This document shows positions 21,390-34,187 of a stretch of DNA of 64,000 nucleotides, piece by piece. The translations under genes were made by a program, and so were the position numbers. Source of the DNA: Bidens hawaiensis (lineage: Eukaryota > Streptophyta > Magnoliopsida > Asterales > Asteraceae); NCBI GenBank assembly GCA_021521415.1, contig JAIQDT010000226.1:928501-992500 (forward strand), written 5' to 3'. Below the pieces are notes generated by a model. It did not search any database, had not been told where the DNA came from, and worked only from the letters and a program-made list of their open reading frames with translations. Every line of letters starts with the position of its first letter. Position 1 is the stretch's first letter.

Positions 21390-23390
21390 ACTTGCTGCTC
21401 AATGAGAAGGTAGTTTTGATTGGAGTGATCATGTTGTTGATATAAGCAAGGCCAATGTTGCATTTATGGCTAAAGTTGAAAATGAAACTGCAGCATCTTC
21501 TTCATAGGTACACTCACACTCAATATCTGAATTGCTTGAAACCATTGAATCCTTGAATGTGAAATTAGGAAAGATTGATAGTGAGTGCTTCAGAAAACAA
21601 AGTGTTATGAATGTGTATCAAGCAAGTGAGGTTACTTATGAAAAAAAATTCAAAGTCTTGAACAAGATTGTATGAACAGTTACAGAATTCAGTCAAGATA
21701 TGTGACTGAGATTGAAGGTTTGAAGAAGATGGTAGTGGAAGAGAAAGTGAACTATACAACACTTCAGGTGGAAAATGAATTCCTAAAGAATTTGGTGTCA
21801 ACTGGAAATATTTGTGGAATTTTGAAAAAGAATAAAGAAGAAGACAAGTATAAGGTTGTTCCTCCACCTTTCAACAACAACTATACTTTGAAAGTTGACA
21901 AAGAAAAGAGGGAAGCAAATCTGAAACATTTCTAAGATGTTTTTAAAGATAAAGATGAATTCATTGAAAACTATAAAATGGTAGAAGTGGATGAAGATGG
22001 AGAGTTTGTTGTGAAAGAAGAGTTGAAAGATGAGAAGTCAATAGGAGTTCAAGTATCAGAAAATGATTTTGATGAAGAATGTCTGAATGTAGATGATCTG
22101 GGTGACCCTAGTGATGAATACTCAAGTGAAGATGAAACCAAGATCAAAAGAAATGGAAAGCCAAGTTCCATTGACAAACTACCTTTATTACCACCTCTCA
22201 CACCAAAGATGAAGAAACATCATGAACAAATGAGAAAGGAACATATGTCTTTTGACATATGTGAAGGTTCAAAGGTAACTAAGGTGACTTTTAATACTGT
22301 AAAACCACCTAGCAAAGAAATTCTGAGAAAAATCAAGATCAATGACAAAAAGAAGCCTAAAGAAAAATTTGAAAATGATCAATTCATTCCAGTGTACCCT
22401 GGTTTCTCAAGTCAAGAGTTGTTTGATATTGGTGCATTTGAAACTATGGAAGAGTATGAGAGAATGCAGTCAAGACAAAAAGGAAGTCTATATAATGATC
22501 CAATGAAATTGGAAAAGATTGAATTTGTTAAAGGTAAAGTGGAGAGGCAAGACATTAAAATTAGAGAATTCGTGCCTAGACCTAGTGAGAGATTCAAGAA
22601 GGGAAATGCTCATGAAAGATTCAAAGGAAAGGTATGGTGTAAAAAGTATGATGAATATGGTCACCATACTGCATCTTGTCATGATAGATTCACTTTCAAA
22701 CCCTTTCATGTTCGCAATGGAACCAAGTTTGGACAAGATTTTAGTCTATTTAAGAAGAAGTATGATGAATATCTAGGAAAATGGAAGAAGGGTAAGGAAG
22801 TGGAAGTAAAAGGTGACGATCCAAAAGTTGTGAAGATTGAGAAAGAAACTGTGACAGTTGATGAGAAGCTGAAATGAAATTCTGTGAGTCAAGTGAAAAG
22901 GAATAGCTCACTCAACAAATCTGATGTGGTAATGAAAAGGAAAATACAACCAATCAGGATTGTTCCAAAGAATGACACCAAGTCTGTGAAGTCTGATGAC
23001 GCTGAAAAATCACCAAGAGAAGGAAAGAAATGTACTAAGAGTGTGTTCTCAAGAAAGAAGTCAAGAGAACTCAATGGTGATGAAAATTTTTTATAGAAAA
23101 ATGGATTTGAACCTCATGGTTTTCGTTGGAAATTAAGGACTGAAATTCAAGTGTCAAAAGCAACAGATGTGAGAGATTTTTCAATTAGAAAGGATTATGT
23201 GGTGCAAGAATGACCAAGTGTAATTCCATATGTGAAAAGTCCAATTGATAGTGGGTATGAATCAGATGAGTCTGATGGTTGTGTGCTAGTTTATGAAGAT
23301 CCTAAGCCTATTTACAACCCTAATGCAACACTTGTCCATGTCAATGATGAATTGCAAGTTGATTCAACTTGCATTTCGTTACCAAACTGA
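21390..23390 (+). pseudogene. Copia B gag, second part
   Basis: It resumes at the acttg duplication as AAQ-stop-EGSFDWSDH, in register with the first part. One frame then runs to the end, apart from a one-base insertion in the A-run near 21645 and several stops (after LKHF, DEKLK, ENFL and VVQE). The second CCHC knuckle reads WCKKYDEYGHHTASC: the second Cys has become Tyr. The 300-codon open block 21978-22877 is the longest intact gag piece in B. The stop at 23388-23390 (PN-stop) aligns with the gag ends of A and C. Confidence 0.9.
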
Positions 23391-23395
23391 TCATT

Positions 23396-26300
23396 TTTCT
23401 TTGATATGTGAAGGAACAGTCCACACTAGTCAATGAAGTATGGTATATGGACAGTGGATGTTCTAGGCATATAACATGTGACAAGAGGTCATTAGTTAAT
23501 TATAAAGAGAAGTTTGAAGGCCCAGTTGCATTTGGGAGTGACAAAAATGGTGGAAAGATTGTGGGGAAAGGAATCTTGACTAATGGAAAAGTCACATATG
23601 ATAATGTATTTTATGTGGAAGGGTTGCAATATAACCTTTTGAGCATCTCGCAAATGTGTGATAAAGGTTATAAAGTTGGGTTTGATGACTCTAGCTGCTT
23701 TATTCTCAAACCTGACTTTGTAATCCCTCCATATATGATTATGATGATGGCTCCAAGGAATGGTAATTTGTATAAATTGAACATGAAAGATGCCATTTCA
23801 AGGTGTGGTACATGCTTTGTATAAAAAACAACTGAAAATGAAACCAAATTGTGGCAAAGAAAGCTTTGTATTGTTAACTTAAAGAACATTAACAAACTTG
23901 TGAAGGGTGAACATGTAAATGGTTTGGCTACAAGGGAGTTCAAGCTGGATGACAATTGCATCTCATGTCAAAAGGGAAAGTAGCACAAGTTATCCCACAA
24001 GACCAAGCTCATCAACAAAATTGATCATGTGCTTGAGATGCTTCACATGGATCTTTTTGGTTTTGTGAGTGTTCCAAGTATTGGAAAGAAGAGATATTTC
24101 CATGTGATTATTGATGATATCTCAAGATACACTTGGGTTCATTTCCTAAGTACCCAAGATGAAACTGCTGAATTGATTAAAAGCTGTGTGACTAGGGTTG
24201 AGAACCAGCTGGATGCAAGGTTGAAGGTAATGAGAAGTGACAATGGGACAGAGTTCAAAAATGGAGTAATGGAAGAGTTTTGCAATGAAAAAGGCATCAT
24301 TCAACAATTCAGTGCTCCTAGAACTCTTGAAGAGAATGGAGTTGCAGAGAGAAGAAACTGAACTCTTATTGAGGCTACAAGGACCATGCTAGCAGATGCA
24401 CTTTTGCCTGTAACCTTTTCGGTAGAAGCTATAAACACTACCTGCTATGTTCAGAACAAAGTCCTTTTCAACAAAAGTCATGAAAAGACTCCATATGAGA
24501 TTTTGTTTAAGAGAATTCCCTACATCAAGTTCCTCATACCATTTGGTTGCAAATGTTCATTGTTGAACACCAAGGATTATCTCAACAAATGTCAAGAAAA
24601 ATCCTTGGATTGCTTCTTTGTTGGTTACTCAACACACCCAAAAGCCTACAGAGTATATGTCAAAGACCATTTGAGTGTGATTGAATCTTTAGATATAATC
24701 TTCAATGAAAATCAGTTCAATACAGTTGATGGCTTCATGACTGTTTGATCTAGAAAAATTGATCAAGTCCTTCAAGATTTATCCTGAAGACTTTGATAAT
24801 TCTATCTATAAAACAAGTTTAATTGAAAAGAATGATCAGAAGAAGTTAGATTTGGACAAGGTGTGGTCCAAGGTTGCTGGAAAAAGAAGTGAATACAGAT
24901 TTATATAGGATCCCTCAAATGCTGAAGTTGAACAGGTTCGAGATCAAGTTCATGATCAAGAACAAAATAAAGATCCAGGACAAGAACAAGAAAATGGTAA
25001 TCAAGACAATCAAATACTGCAAGATGATCAATTTCTGAATGAGAAAGATCCAAGCAACCAAATGAATGAAGAAGAGGATGCAAGAAGAGCAAGATTTGAA
25101 GATCTATTCAAAGAATGAATATTGTAGACAATGGTGCATCTACATCACAACAGAACAATGAAGAAGCATCATAATTTCATGATGCAACAACTGATTTGAT
25201 CATTGATGAACCAAATCACAATGAATTAAATCTTGACCCTATTGTGTCAACTGAGGTGATTTTTCAATACTCTTATGTTGAAAAAATCATCCACCTAAGA
25301 ACATCATTGGAGATATAAACAAAAGAGTTACTAGAAGTGCTTCTGAATCTGCAAACATTAGTTTGTATTCCTGCTTCCTATACCAAATTGAACCCAAGAA
25401 CATTTTTCAATCATTGAAAGACAACTATTGGGTAGAAGCAATGCAAGAGGAGTTGGCTGAATTCAGAGATTTACAAGTGTGGGAACTTGTAGATAGACAA
25501 AGAAACAGATATGCAATTGGAACAAAATGGGTTTTCAGGAACAAAAGGGATGAAAGAGGAATTGCGATTAAGAACAAAGCAAGACTTGTTGCATTGGGAT
25601 GCCTACAAGAAGAAGGAATAAACTTAAGGAAGTTTTTGCTCCTGTGGCAAGACTTTAGACAATAAGAATCTTCTTACCCTATGTTGCCTCAAAGAATATA
25701 AGGATATTTCAGTTAGATGTCAAACCTGCTTTCTTAAATGGAAAAATAAAAGAGGAAGTGTATATGTCTCAACCACCATGAATTTGAAGAAGTGATGAAA
25801 TCCAAGTGCTCAATGAGCTCAATGGGAGAAATGAACTTCTTTCTTGGATTGCAAGTTCAACAAAAGGCTGATGGTATCTTCATATGCCAGTCTAAGTATT
25901 TGAAGGACATTTAGAACAAGTTCAAATGTCAGGAATTCAAAAATGCTTCAACTCCAATGGAAACTAATGAGAAAATGATAGTAGATGAAAAGGGGGAGCC
26001 TGTTGATGAACATGCATATAGAGCCAAAATTGGATCCTTGATGTATCTTACTGCTTCTAGACCAGATATCATGTTTGCAGTATGTGTATGTGCAAGATTT
26101 CAGTCAAGTCATAAGGTCTCTCATATGACTGTTGTCAAGAGGATTTTTAGATACTTGAATGGATAACCAGATTTAGGGATATGGTACCCAAAGAACCATT
26201 CCTTTGATCTTATTGCCTACACTGACAGTGATTATAATGGGTGCAACATGAGCAAAAAGTCAACTTCTGGTGGATGTCAATTTTTGGGTGACAGGCTAGT

Positions 26301-26681
26301 GTCTTGGTTGTGCAAGTAACAAACTACAGTGTCCATCTCAACTGCTGAAGCTGAGTACATTGCAGCATCTGCTTGCTATGCACAAGTTCTAGGGATTCAT
26401 AATCAAATGCTGGATTATGGTATAAATTTATTGAACACTCCTATTTTCATTGATAATACTGCTGCATTTTTTATAGTTAAGAATCCAGTTCAACATTCAA
26501 AGACCAAGCACATTGAAATCAGACATCATTTCATTAAGGATTGTAATAAAAAGGTCTAATTGACATGAAAATAGTTGACACAAGTGATAATTTGGCTGAC
26601 CTATTCACCAAATCACTTGATAGAACCAGATTCCACTTTCTTCTGAAAGCACTGAGAATGATCAACTCAGATGAGGTCTGA
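23396..26681 (+). pseudogene. Copia B pol with the RT core deleted
   Basis: Protease (YMDSGCSRHIT), zinc finger (LWQRKLCIVN, CISCQKGK), integrase (MDLFGFVSV, MRSDNGTEF, NGVAERRN) and RNase H (TDSDYNG, STAEAEYI) are present. Near 25780 the frame jumps from VYMSQPP to FEEVMKSKCSMSSMGE. The segment that in A and C carries [18 protein letters not shown] through the catalytic YVDD is missing, so RT could not work. Stops follow GTCFV, QKGK, AERRN, KDI and RYLNG, and frameshifts occur near 24735, 25620 and 26555. The end INSDEV-stop at 26681 corresponds to INSDEI in C. Confidence 0.92.
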
Positions 26682-28009
26682 TTAATGATGTGTGCATTTA
26701 TGTGCTAATTGACTATCTTGATAAAGGGTCTAAGTGATTGTTGTGTATGTTTGATATGTTACTATTTGATGTTCGCTGATGTGTGCTTATTTGATTATCT
26801 GTTTAACTTAGGTATATATGATGCTTAGGTGAATGATCAGTCATTATGTGTGATGTCATGATAAGTGTTTAGAAAGACTAATATGCATGTGTTCTTATCT
26901 GATATCTTGATGATGCTTTTGAATATGTTTAATCTAATGATGACGTTATTAGGGTATGTTAGGTTGTCTGAGAAGTCTGTCTGTTTTGATGATATCATGA
27001 TTGTGATTTGAATATGTTTACTTTCGGTTTGAGTCAAAATGTGCTTTTATGTCAAAATTGTTTGCTCAAATGAATTTTGCTTAAAACATTTTTGACAAAA
27101 ACAGGGCAAGTTGATTAATCGTGCTGAAATATGATAAGATTATTCAGTTCAAAGCTTTATAGAAGCTAAAGAAAGGGTTTTTAAATGAAAATTGATCCAA
27201 CCCTTTGGGAAATGATAGTGCATTGACTAGTTGGCCAATCATATGGATTTAATAGGCTAAAAAGACACTTAGTGCAGTCATTAACATGTATGGTTGCTTT
27301 CCCATGATGTTTATAATCTAAGGTGATATAAACATAAATAAACTACCAAACTTAATGTGGAGTTACATTGTTGTCTATGCATGTTTCAATATACATCTTT
27401 CCGAATGATAGGTAGAAAAGTGAATATCTAGTCATACACAAGCCCGTTGGTATTTGGTCCCCAAAATGAATTATTTACTTTAGAATGACAAAGAACACAT
27501 GTGAACAAAATGTACTAATTATACAACACAATGTTTTTATATATGTTCACAATCTTATGTTACAAAAAAATGTCATTAAAAGTTTTAACCAAATATTAGG
27601 GGGTCGGAGTCAAATCAAGGTGATCTGGAGAAAGCCAAATAAGCCTTGTGAATAGATATGGAGCATCATAAAGAAATATGTGTTATCCATTTAGTATTAT
27701 GCATCTTAAATGAACCTTAATCATATCACCAAAGAAATGAAATTCATGCTAAGTCTAGACCTGCTTTTAACCTGTCAAATCTATTATAATAATGCTGAGA
27801 ATGAAGAATTGAGAAGCAACTTAGTCAATATGATCCCATGTTGAGATCTTTTCATACTAAGTAAGAAAATAATTTGAAAAGAAAGATAACTGAAATTTGA
27901 TCTCTTAATGCACCATTTGCTCTTAAACAATGATCTTTAATGATAAAAATGTTTGACATTTGGTTTAAGACAAAAAGAGTTGCATTTTACCTTTAAAAGG
28001 TCTGAATAT
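26682..28009 (+). other. Pol-third ORF spacer of Copia B
   Basis: AT-rich sequence related to the spacers of A and C. Near 27600 it holds the shared block GGAGTCAAATCAAGGTGATC. Near 27715 is a broken relative of the small ORF (LNHITKEMKFMLSLDLLL) with a frameshift after NAENEELR. No other gene was seen. Confidence 0.6.
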
Positions 28010-28526
28010 GTATTTTCGAGTAAGGTTTAATGATTTTCAACATTTTCTATCAAACTTAGATGATTTTGTGATTTTGTCTAAGTTTATTTTATTCGAGCAT
28101 GCTTTGATGTTTTTTTACAAATTTTTTAGTACACTTTACTGTTATCTTTGAAGTTTTACTCCTTCGAGCAAGCTTGATGTTTGAATATGTTTTAAGTATG
28201 TTGATTCTAGCAAGATTTTTTAAATTCTGAACCTTCTAGCAAACTTCACTGTTTTTAGGTCATTATAGCAAGCTTTGTGATTGAATTTCATACTTCTAGT
28301 AAACTTTACTATTTTTGAACATTATAGCAAACTTAGGTGTTTTGATTGATTGTTTAAACTCATTCTAGCAACCTTTGTAATGTTCATTAATTCTAGCAAG
28401 TTTTGATATATTGTCGAGTACACTTTGATATTTTTTAGCTTTCGAGTAAACTTAGATGTTCTGAAGGTTAGTTTTGTCTAGCACACTTGATAATTCTGTG
28501 ACATCTTCTTGAATATGTTTTATATG
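28010..28526 (+). promoter_or_regulatory. Motif array of Copia B, first part
   Basis: Degenerate copies such as TTCGAGTAAGGTTTAATG, TTCGAGCATGCTTTG, CTTCGAGCAAGCTTG and ATAGCAAGCTTTGTG continue across the Gypsy insertion to about 40420 (TTCGAGTAAACTTTG, ACCGAGCAAGGTC). Most copies here have lost the CGGG core (CGAG or CTAG), consistent with C-to-T/G-to-A decay. Confidence 0.6.
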
Positions 28527-30190
28527 TGTCACACCCTCAAAATCCACTAACGGAGTTTTACCGTCAGAGGGTGTGAACTAACAGGATCGGAATCATTAGT
28601 TATAATCAAACCATAAAAACGTTTAAACGAAATTAAGTGCGGAAGCGTAAAAACCAAGAGATAAAAGTTGCGTCACGCAGGACGACTCAAAACCCCATAA
28701 TAACAGTTTAAAATCAGGTTGCATAAACAAAAGCGTTTCAAACAATGCATGATCCTATACCGCGCGCCCGCCTCAGCTACCTGAGAATAACATACTAAAA
28801 GTGTCAACACGGGGTTGGTGAGTTCACAAGTTTATATAAAATAAAGCGTTTTGCGTTTGCGTTCAGCGTTTTGCGTTCAGCGTTTTGCGTTTTGCGTTAA
28901 GCGTTTTGCGTTCGGCGTTTTGCGTTACCAGATAGTGTTAAATCAATTATATATCTATAGGTAGCTAGCCTATAAAACAAGTATTACTAAGTGTTCGACA
29001 CCGAAGCTGACTGTTTATCATTTGCCTTGCCACCAGGTCTATCCCGACCATGGTATGTGTTTAGCCAAGATTACACCCACTCGACCTCCAGTCGAGTTTA
29101 GCGTTGGGTGGGGTTTGTCAAACCCAGTAGTACTACTCAACAATGACTCGCTATTATCCAATATTAAACGGTTCGATGTGAATGAAGGACTTTAGTTATT
29201 GCGTTTGCCACTTAGTCTTTACAAGTGATATATAATCTATATTAACAAAATCTTAAATGCGTTTTCGGAGTATGTTATCTCCCCCAAGTGAAAAGCGTTT
29301 GAAAACAGTTTAAAAGGGGTAAGTGAACTCACTGTTTGCGAAGTATTCCAAAAATAATTCACCAAGACGCGCGTCACAGAAAAACTCTCTCTAGCGTTCT
29401 AAAACAACAAGGAGATTTTCTAAGTGTCGGAACTATTATCGAGTCTCTAGACTCGGCACATAATACCTATGCACACAACATGTTTCGTGTTTCGTTTGTG
29501 AATCGTGTGTGACTTTAACAAGTGTATTTGTGATACGTTACATGTGTGAGCAATTATTTACGTGTCATGTATTCATAATGTACATCACTAGCAATTACTC
29601 CCCGTAAGGGCAATTTGGTCAACACATAACAATTAACTAGCAATTATTCCCCACGAGGGCAATTTGGTCAAATCATGACAATCAATTAGCAATTATTCCC
29701 CGGAAGGGCATTTTGGTTAAAACACGATAATAAATTAGCAATCACGTTGTTTCATGCAACTTTCACAAAATTCAGCAACTAGTTTCTTAACAACAGAATT
29801 CTACTTGAAAAACTAGTCTATCCCACCAATCATAGCATCACAATTAATTTACCAAAAATCATCCCAAAAGCATATATGTCTTAGGTTTCCAGAACATATT
29901 TTATTATATTTTTATTCCACATAGGTTTCTCACAATAATCAAATCATTACAGCAAACTCATAACAGTCAAATTTATGCGCAACAGAATGTTATTTGAAAT
30001 TCCGTTAAACGAAAAATCCAATAATTGCAAGACCACTTGGGTTAGGTTCCTAACTCAACAAGTCAACTTTTAGAAGTGGAACCAACCCAATTGGTCTCGT
30101 AGTTCATGAGATATAACATTTACAAAACAACCTAACAGCAGGTCTAACAACTCAGCTTTGCACAACGTTTTTGTAAAATCATAAAGGTTA

Positions 30191-30280
30191 ACTTTTACAC
30201 TTCCAAAAATTGCAAATTTACATTCTTTAGAAACTACTTTTACACTTCCAAAAATTGCAAATTTACATTCTTTAGAAACT
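30191..30280. repeat. 45-bp tandem duplication unique to the 3' LTR
   Basis: ACTTTTACACTTCCAAAAAT... occurs exactly twice (30191-30235 and 30236-30280). The 5' LTR has it once, so the duplication arose after insertion. Confidence 0.95.
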
Positions 30281-30843
30281 AGACTCAACCTAGTTTACTG
30301 TAGTACCAATTATCTAAACCAATTTTCACATTTACACCCCGTTACAGTTAATTGAACATCAACAACACAATCTGTCCAGAAACTGTTTGCATCCAAACTC
30401 AACATATTAACTATCTATGTACCACAAATCATTCATATAACATTCTAGACACTATAACCACTATCCATGCATATCAATTACACCATACACACGTGTTTAG
30501 GGTTTTATTTGATCTCAAAATCAAAGACACAACAATTAACATGCAATAGCACCAATACTAGCTATCAATTCAACAATCAATACATCTTTCAATCAAAACA
30601 AGACACATGAACACCATCACATATAAAAATCAGACCTAGGGTTAATAATTAACCCATTAAAATCGAAATTAAGCATAGAGGATGCATAGTATAGTTGTTT
30701 ATACCTTCCTAACACCTTAATCTTTAATCAAACTTGAACAATCTTGATTGTATGTGTGTATATGAGGCCGATCGCAAGGGGGGGGGGGCATAGAGCTGCC
30801 GTCGGGTTTGGGAGGGAGAGAAAGAGTGTTAGGGTTTTAGTTT

Positions 30844-30865
30844 ATGTTATTATTTATAATAACAT
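30844..30865 (-). promoter_or_regulatory. TATA region in a perfect palindrome, 3' LTR
   Basis: ATGTTATTAT, TT, ATAATAACAT forms a perfect 10-bp inverted repeat. On the minus strand it contains TTATAAATAAT, the best TATA candidate of this LTR. The same palindrome lies at 39387-39408 in the 5' LTR. Confidence 0.6.
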
Positions 30866-31211
30866 GTTACACTTTAGTCCCTCAACTTCCAAATGTACTT
30901 TTCTAGCTTAAATAACTAGTTCTAGAACATTGAGTTAACGTTTATACCATGTTATCACATAACACATAATTCTAACACATAATTATCACAAAATTATTGT
31001 TTTGACCTTTTTCGTTTATTCACCAATCGTTTGCGTCAACTCGTTTGCGTTTCGGTGCAATTCCCGAAAGACTACACATGTAGTAAGTGTTAAGCGTCAT
31101 TTAAACCCTAGTTTAAATGTAATGAGGTATGCGTTATAGATTCAGTGATCTTTAAGTTTGAATTGACGGAGTTGAGTTAACGGAGTTAACCTGAAATTGA
31201 CGATTGTCACA

Positions 31212-31226
31212 TCATTCCCATGCTAA
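31212..31226 (-). other. Polypurine-like tract of the complete Gypsy element
   Basis: The minus strand reads gcatgggaatga next to the LTR start TGTGACAATC. It is purine-rich and short, in the expected place between the pol end and the 3' LTR. Confidence 0.6.
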
Positions 31227-31332
31227 AAAATTTTCGTCCCGAAAATTTGAGTTAAGTCGTGAAAAAGTAAGAAAAATTTTCAGTTTGTCATATCATCCCC
31301 TAGTCGAAAGAAATTCCGTCCCGAAATTTAAT

Positions 31333-34187
31333 TCATACCTCCGGTGATTTCTGACGGTTTGTCGGGTTTCGCGGTTTCCGGTGTTTGGTCAGCCCTTCAA
31401 AAAGGTGAGGATACTTTTTCATCATTTGATCCTCGCGTTCCCACGTGAACTCCGGTCCACGTCTCGAGTTCCAACTAACCTTAACGATTGGAATTTTGCT
31501 GTGCTTGAGTGTTTGGGTTTCCCAATCCAAAACTTCAACTGGTTCTTCAATGAAGCGTAGCTGTTCATCAACTTGCAATTCGTCCAAAGGGACTACTTGG
31601 GTTTCATCAGATAGGCATTTCTTCAAATTGGATACGTGGAATACATTGTGTACGCCACTGAGTTCCGTTGGTAGGTCCAGTCGGTACGCCACCGGACCAA
31701 CGCGTTCCGTTATCCGGTAAGGACCAAGATATCGTGGGTTGAGTTTGTTTCGCTTTCCAAAGCGAACCACACCATTCCAAGGTGAGACTTTGAGTAACAC
31801 CCGATCGTTCACTTAAAATTCGAGAGGTTTTCGGCGCTTGTCGGCGTAACTCTTTTGGCGATATCGTGCTGCTGCCATGCGATTTCGGATTTGAACAATC
31901 TTTTCCGAAGTTTCGAGTACCAGTTCTGGACCAGTGATTTGGCTGTCACCCACCTCTACCCAGGAGAGAGGTGATCGACACTTCCGTCCGTACAGTGCTT
32001 CAAACGGCGCTGCTTTAATACTTGCGTGGTAGCTGTTATTATACGAAAACTCTACCAAAGGTAAGTGAGGTTCCCAAGTTTTTCCGAAATCCAACACACA
32101 TGCACGCAACATGTCCTCTAAGGTCTGAATAGTTCGTTCACTTTACCCATCCATCTGAGGATGGTATGTTGTGCTCATATCAAGACGGGTGCCTAGTGCG
32201 CTTTGCAGTGACTTCCAAAAGTGAGAAGTGAAACGGGAATCTCGATCAGAAATGATTGAGACAGGCACTCCGTGTCTAGACACTACTTCCTTCATGTAGA
32301 CGCGAGTCAGTCTTTCCATTTTGTCCGATTCCTTAATCGCTAAGAAGTGTGCAGACTTAGTCAACCGGTCAACGATCACCCAGATGGTATCGCATCCCGT
32401 CGGTGTCTTAGGTAATCCCGTGATGAAGTCCATTGAAATGTGTTCCCATTTCCACATAGGAAGTTCCGGTTGTTGTAGCAGGCCAGATGGTTTCTGGTAT
32501 TCTATTTTGACTCTAGCACAAGTCAAGCATTTGCTCACGTAGGTGGCAATGTCGGCTTTCATGTTTGACCACCAGTAAAGTGCCTTTATGTAATGATACA
32601 TTTTATCTGAGCCAGGGTGGATAGAATATCAAGACTTGTGTGCTTCGTCTATCACCAGAGTTCTCAACTCTCCGTATCGTGGAACCCAAATCCGGTTCTC
32701 AAAATATCGGACCCCGTCCGTTTTGGTTTCAAGTTGCTTGTTCATGCCCCGCATGAGTTCTGATGGAAGATTATCATCTTTCAAAGCTTCGAGTTGCGCC
32801 TCGCGAATCTGATCGGGTAAGCTGACATGAATCGTGAGTTGCAATGCTCGCACTCGCCTGGGTTTATCGGTTTCTTTTCTGCTGAGGGCGTCGGCCACTA
32901 CATTGGCCTTGCCAGGGTGGTACTTAATGGCACAATCATAATCTTTAAGTAGCTCGACCCAACGACGCTATCGCATGTTCAGCTCCTTCTGATCGTAGAT
33001 ATGTTGGAGACTCTTGTGGTCGGTGTAAATGGTAAACTTGGTACCGTACAAGTAATGCCTCCATATCTTAAGGGCAAACACCACAGCTCCGAGTTCCAAA
33101 TCATGGGTCGTGTAGTTCTTCTCGTGAACCCGTAGTTGTCGAGAGGCATAAGCTATAACCTTCTCGAGTTGCATCGGCACGCAACCGAGACCTTGTATCG
33201 ATGCGTCAAAATGTACCTCGAAATTCTCTGTTCCCTCGGGTAGGGCTAGAATAGGGGCGCTACAGAGTTTGGTTTTCAACAGTTGAAAAGCGGATTCTTG
33301 CGCGTCACCCCAATTGTACTTAGTGCCTTTGTGAGTCAAAGCGGTGAGGGGTTGAGCAATCTTTGAAAATCCCTCGATGAAACGTCGGTAGTAACCGGCC
33401 AGTGCTAGGAATTGCCGCACCTCAGTCGGAGTCTTAGGTGCTTCCCAGTTTTTGATGGCCTCTACCTTACCGGGATCGACATGGATACCATTTTCATTGA
33501 TCACATGTCCTAAAAAGTGAACCTCGCGAAGCCAAAATTCGCATTTCGAGAGTTTAGCATACAGTTGTTCGTTCTTCAATAATTCCAGAATTACCCTTAA
33601 GTGTTCCTCATGGTCAGCCTTGTCCTTGGAGTAAACCAGGATATCGTCAATAAACACAATCACAAACTTGTCGAGGTACGCCTTGCATACTCGATTCATG
33701 AGATCCATAAATACGGCTGGTGTGTTGGTTAGTCCAAAAGGCATAACCGAAAACTCATAGTGACCATACCGTGTTCTGAAGGCCGTCTTTGAAATATCTT
33801 CTTCGCGCACTCTTAGTTGATGGTAACCAGATCGCAGATCGATCTTCGAGTAATAACTCGATCCTTGGAGCTGGTCAAACAGATCATCAATTCAGGGTAA
33901 AGGATAACGGTTCTTGACCGTCACCTTGTTCAACTCCCGGTAGTCGATGCACATGCGGAAAGTCCCGTCCTTCTTTCTGACAAATAAGACAGGGGCTCCC
34001 CATGGCGATGAGCTAGGTCGGATAAAACCCTTATCCAACAAATCTTGCAACTGGGTGGACAACTCCTGAAGCTCCGCCGGTGCGAGCCGATACGGGGCTC
34101 GTGCTATGGGTGCTGCACCGGGTGTCAATTCGATTTGGAATTCGACTTGTCGTATAGGAGGGAGTCCGGGCAAATCCTCCGGAAAAC
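31333..34187 (-). pseudogene. Gypsy pol: RT, RNase H, integrase, chromodomain-like tail
   Basis: RT begins [12 protein letters not shown] and carries [29 protein letters not shown] and the catalytic [10 protein letters not shown]. RNase H follows ([22 protein letters not shown]), then integrase with [27 protein letters not shown] and YHPQMDG, and the tail WNSRRGPEFTWEREDQM. One frame holds all of it, with stops after NRYPLP, ELNMR, AHKS, PQMDG and PLEF. Each of these is a C-to-T change from the expected Arg or Gln codon. A missing C near 34180 and a Glu-to-stop at 34188 separate it from gag-protease. Confidence 0.95.

Larger units (their letters stand above)
28527..31211 (-). repeat. 3' LTR of the complete Gypsy element
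   Basis: It runs from TGTCACACCC (28527) to GATTGTCACA (31211), 2,685 bp. It includes GCGTTTTGCGTT repeats near 28847-28930, three AGCAATTATTCCCC units near 29600-29735, a G10 run near 30779 and a 45-bp tandem duplication (30191-30280) absent from the other LTR. Confidence 0.95.

Noticed and set aside
28847..28930. Telomere-like repeats
   Set aside because: The GCGTTTTGCGTT units differ from the plant TTTAGGG repeat and lie within an LTR.
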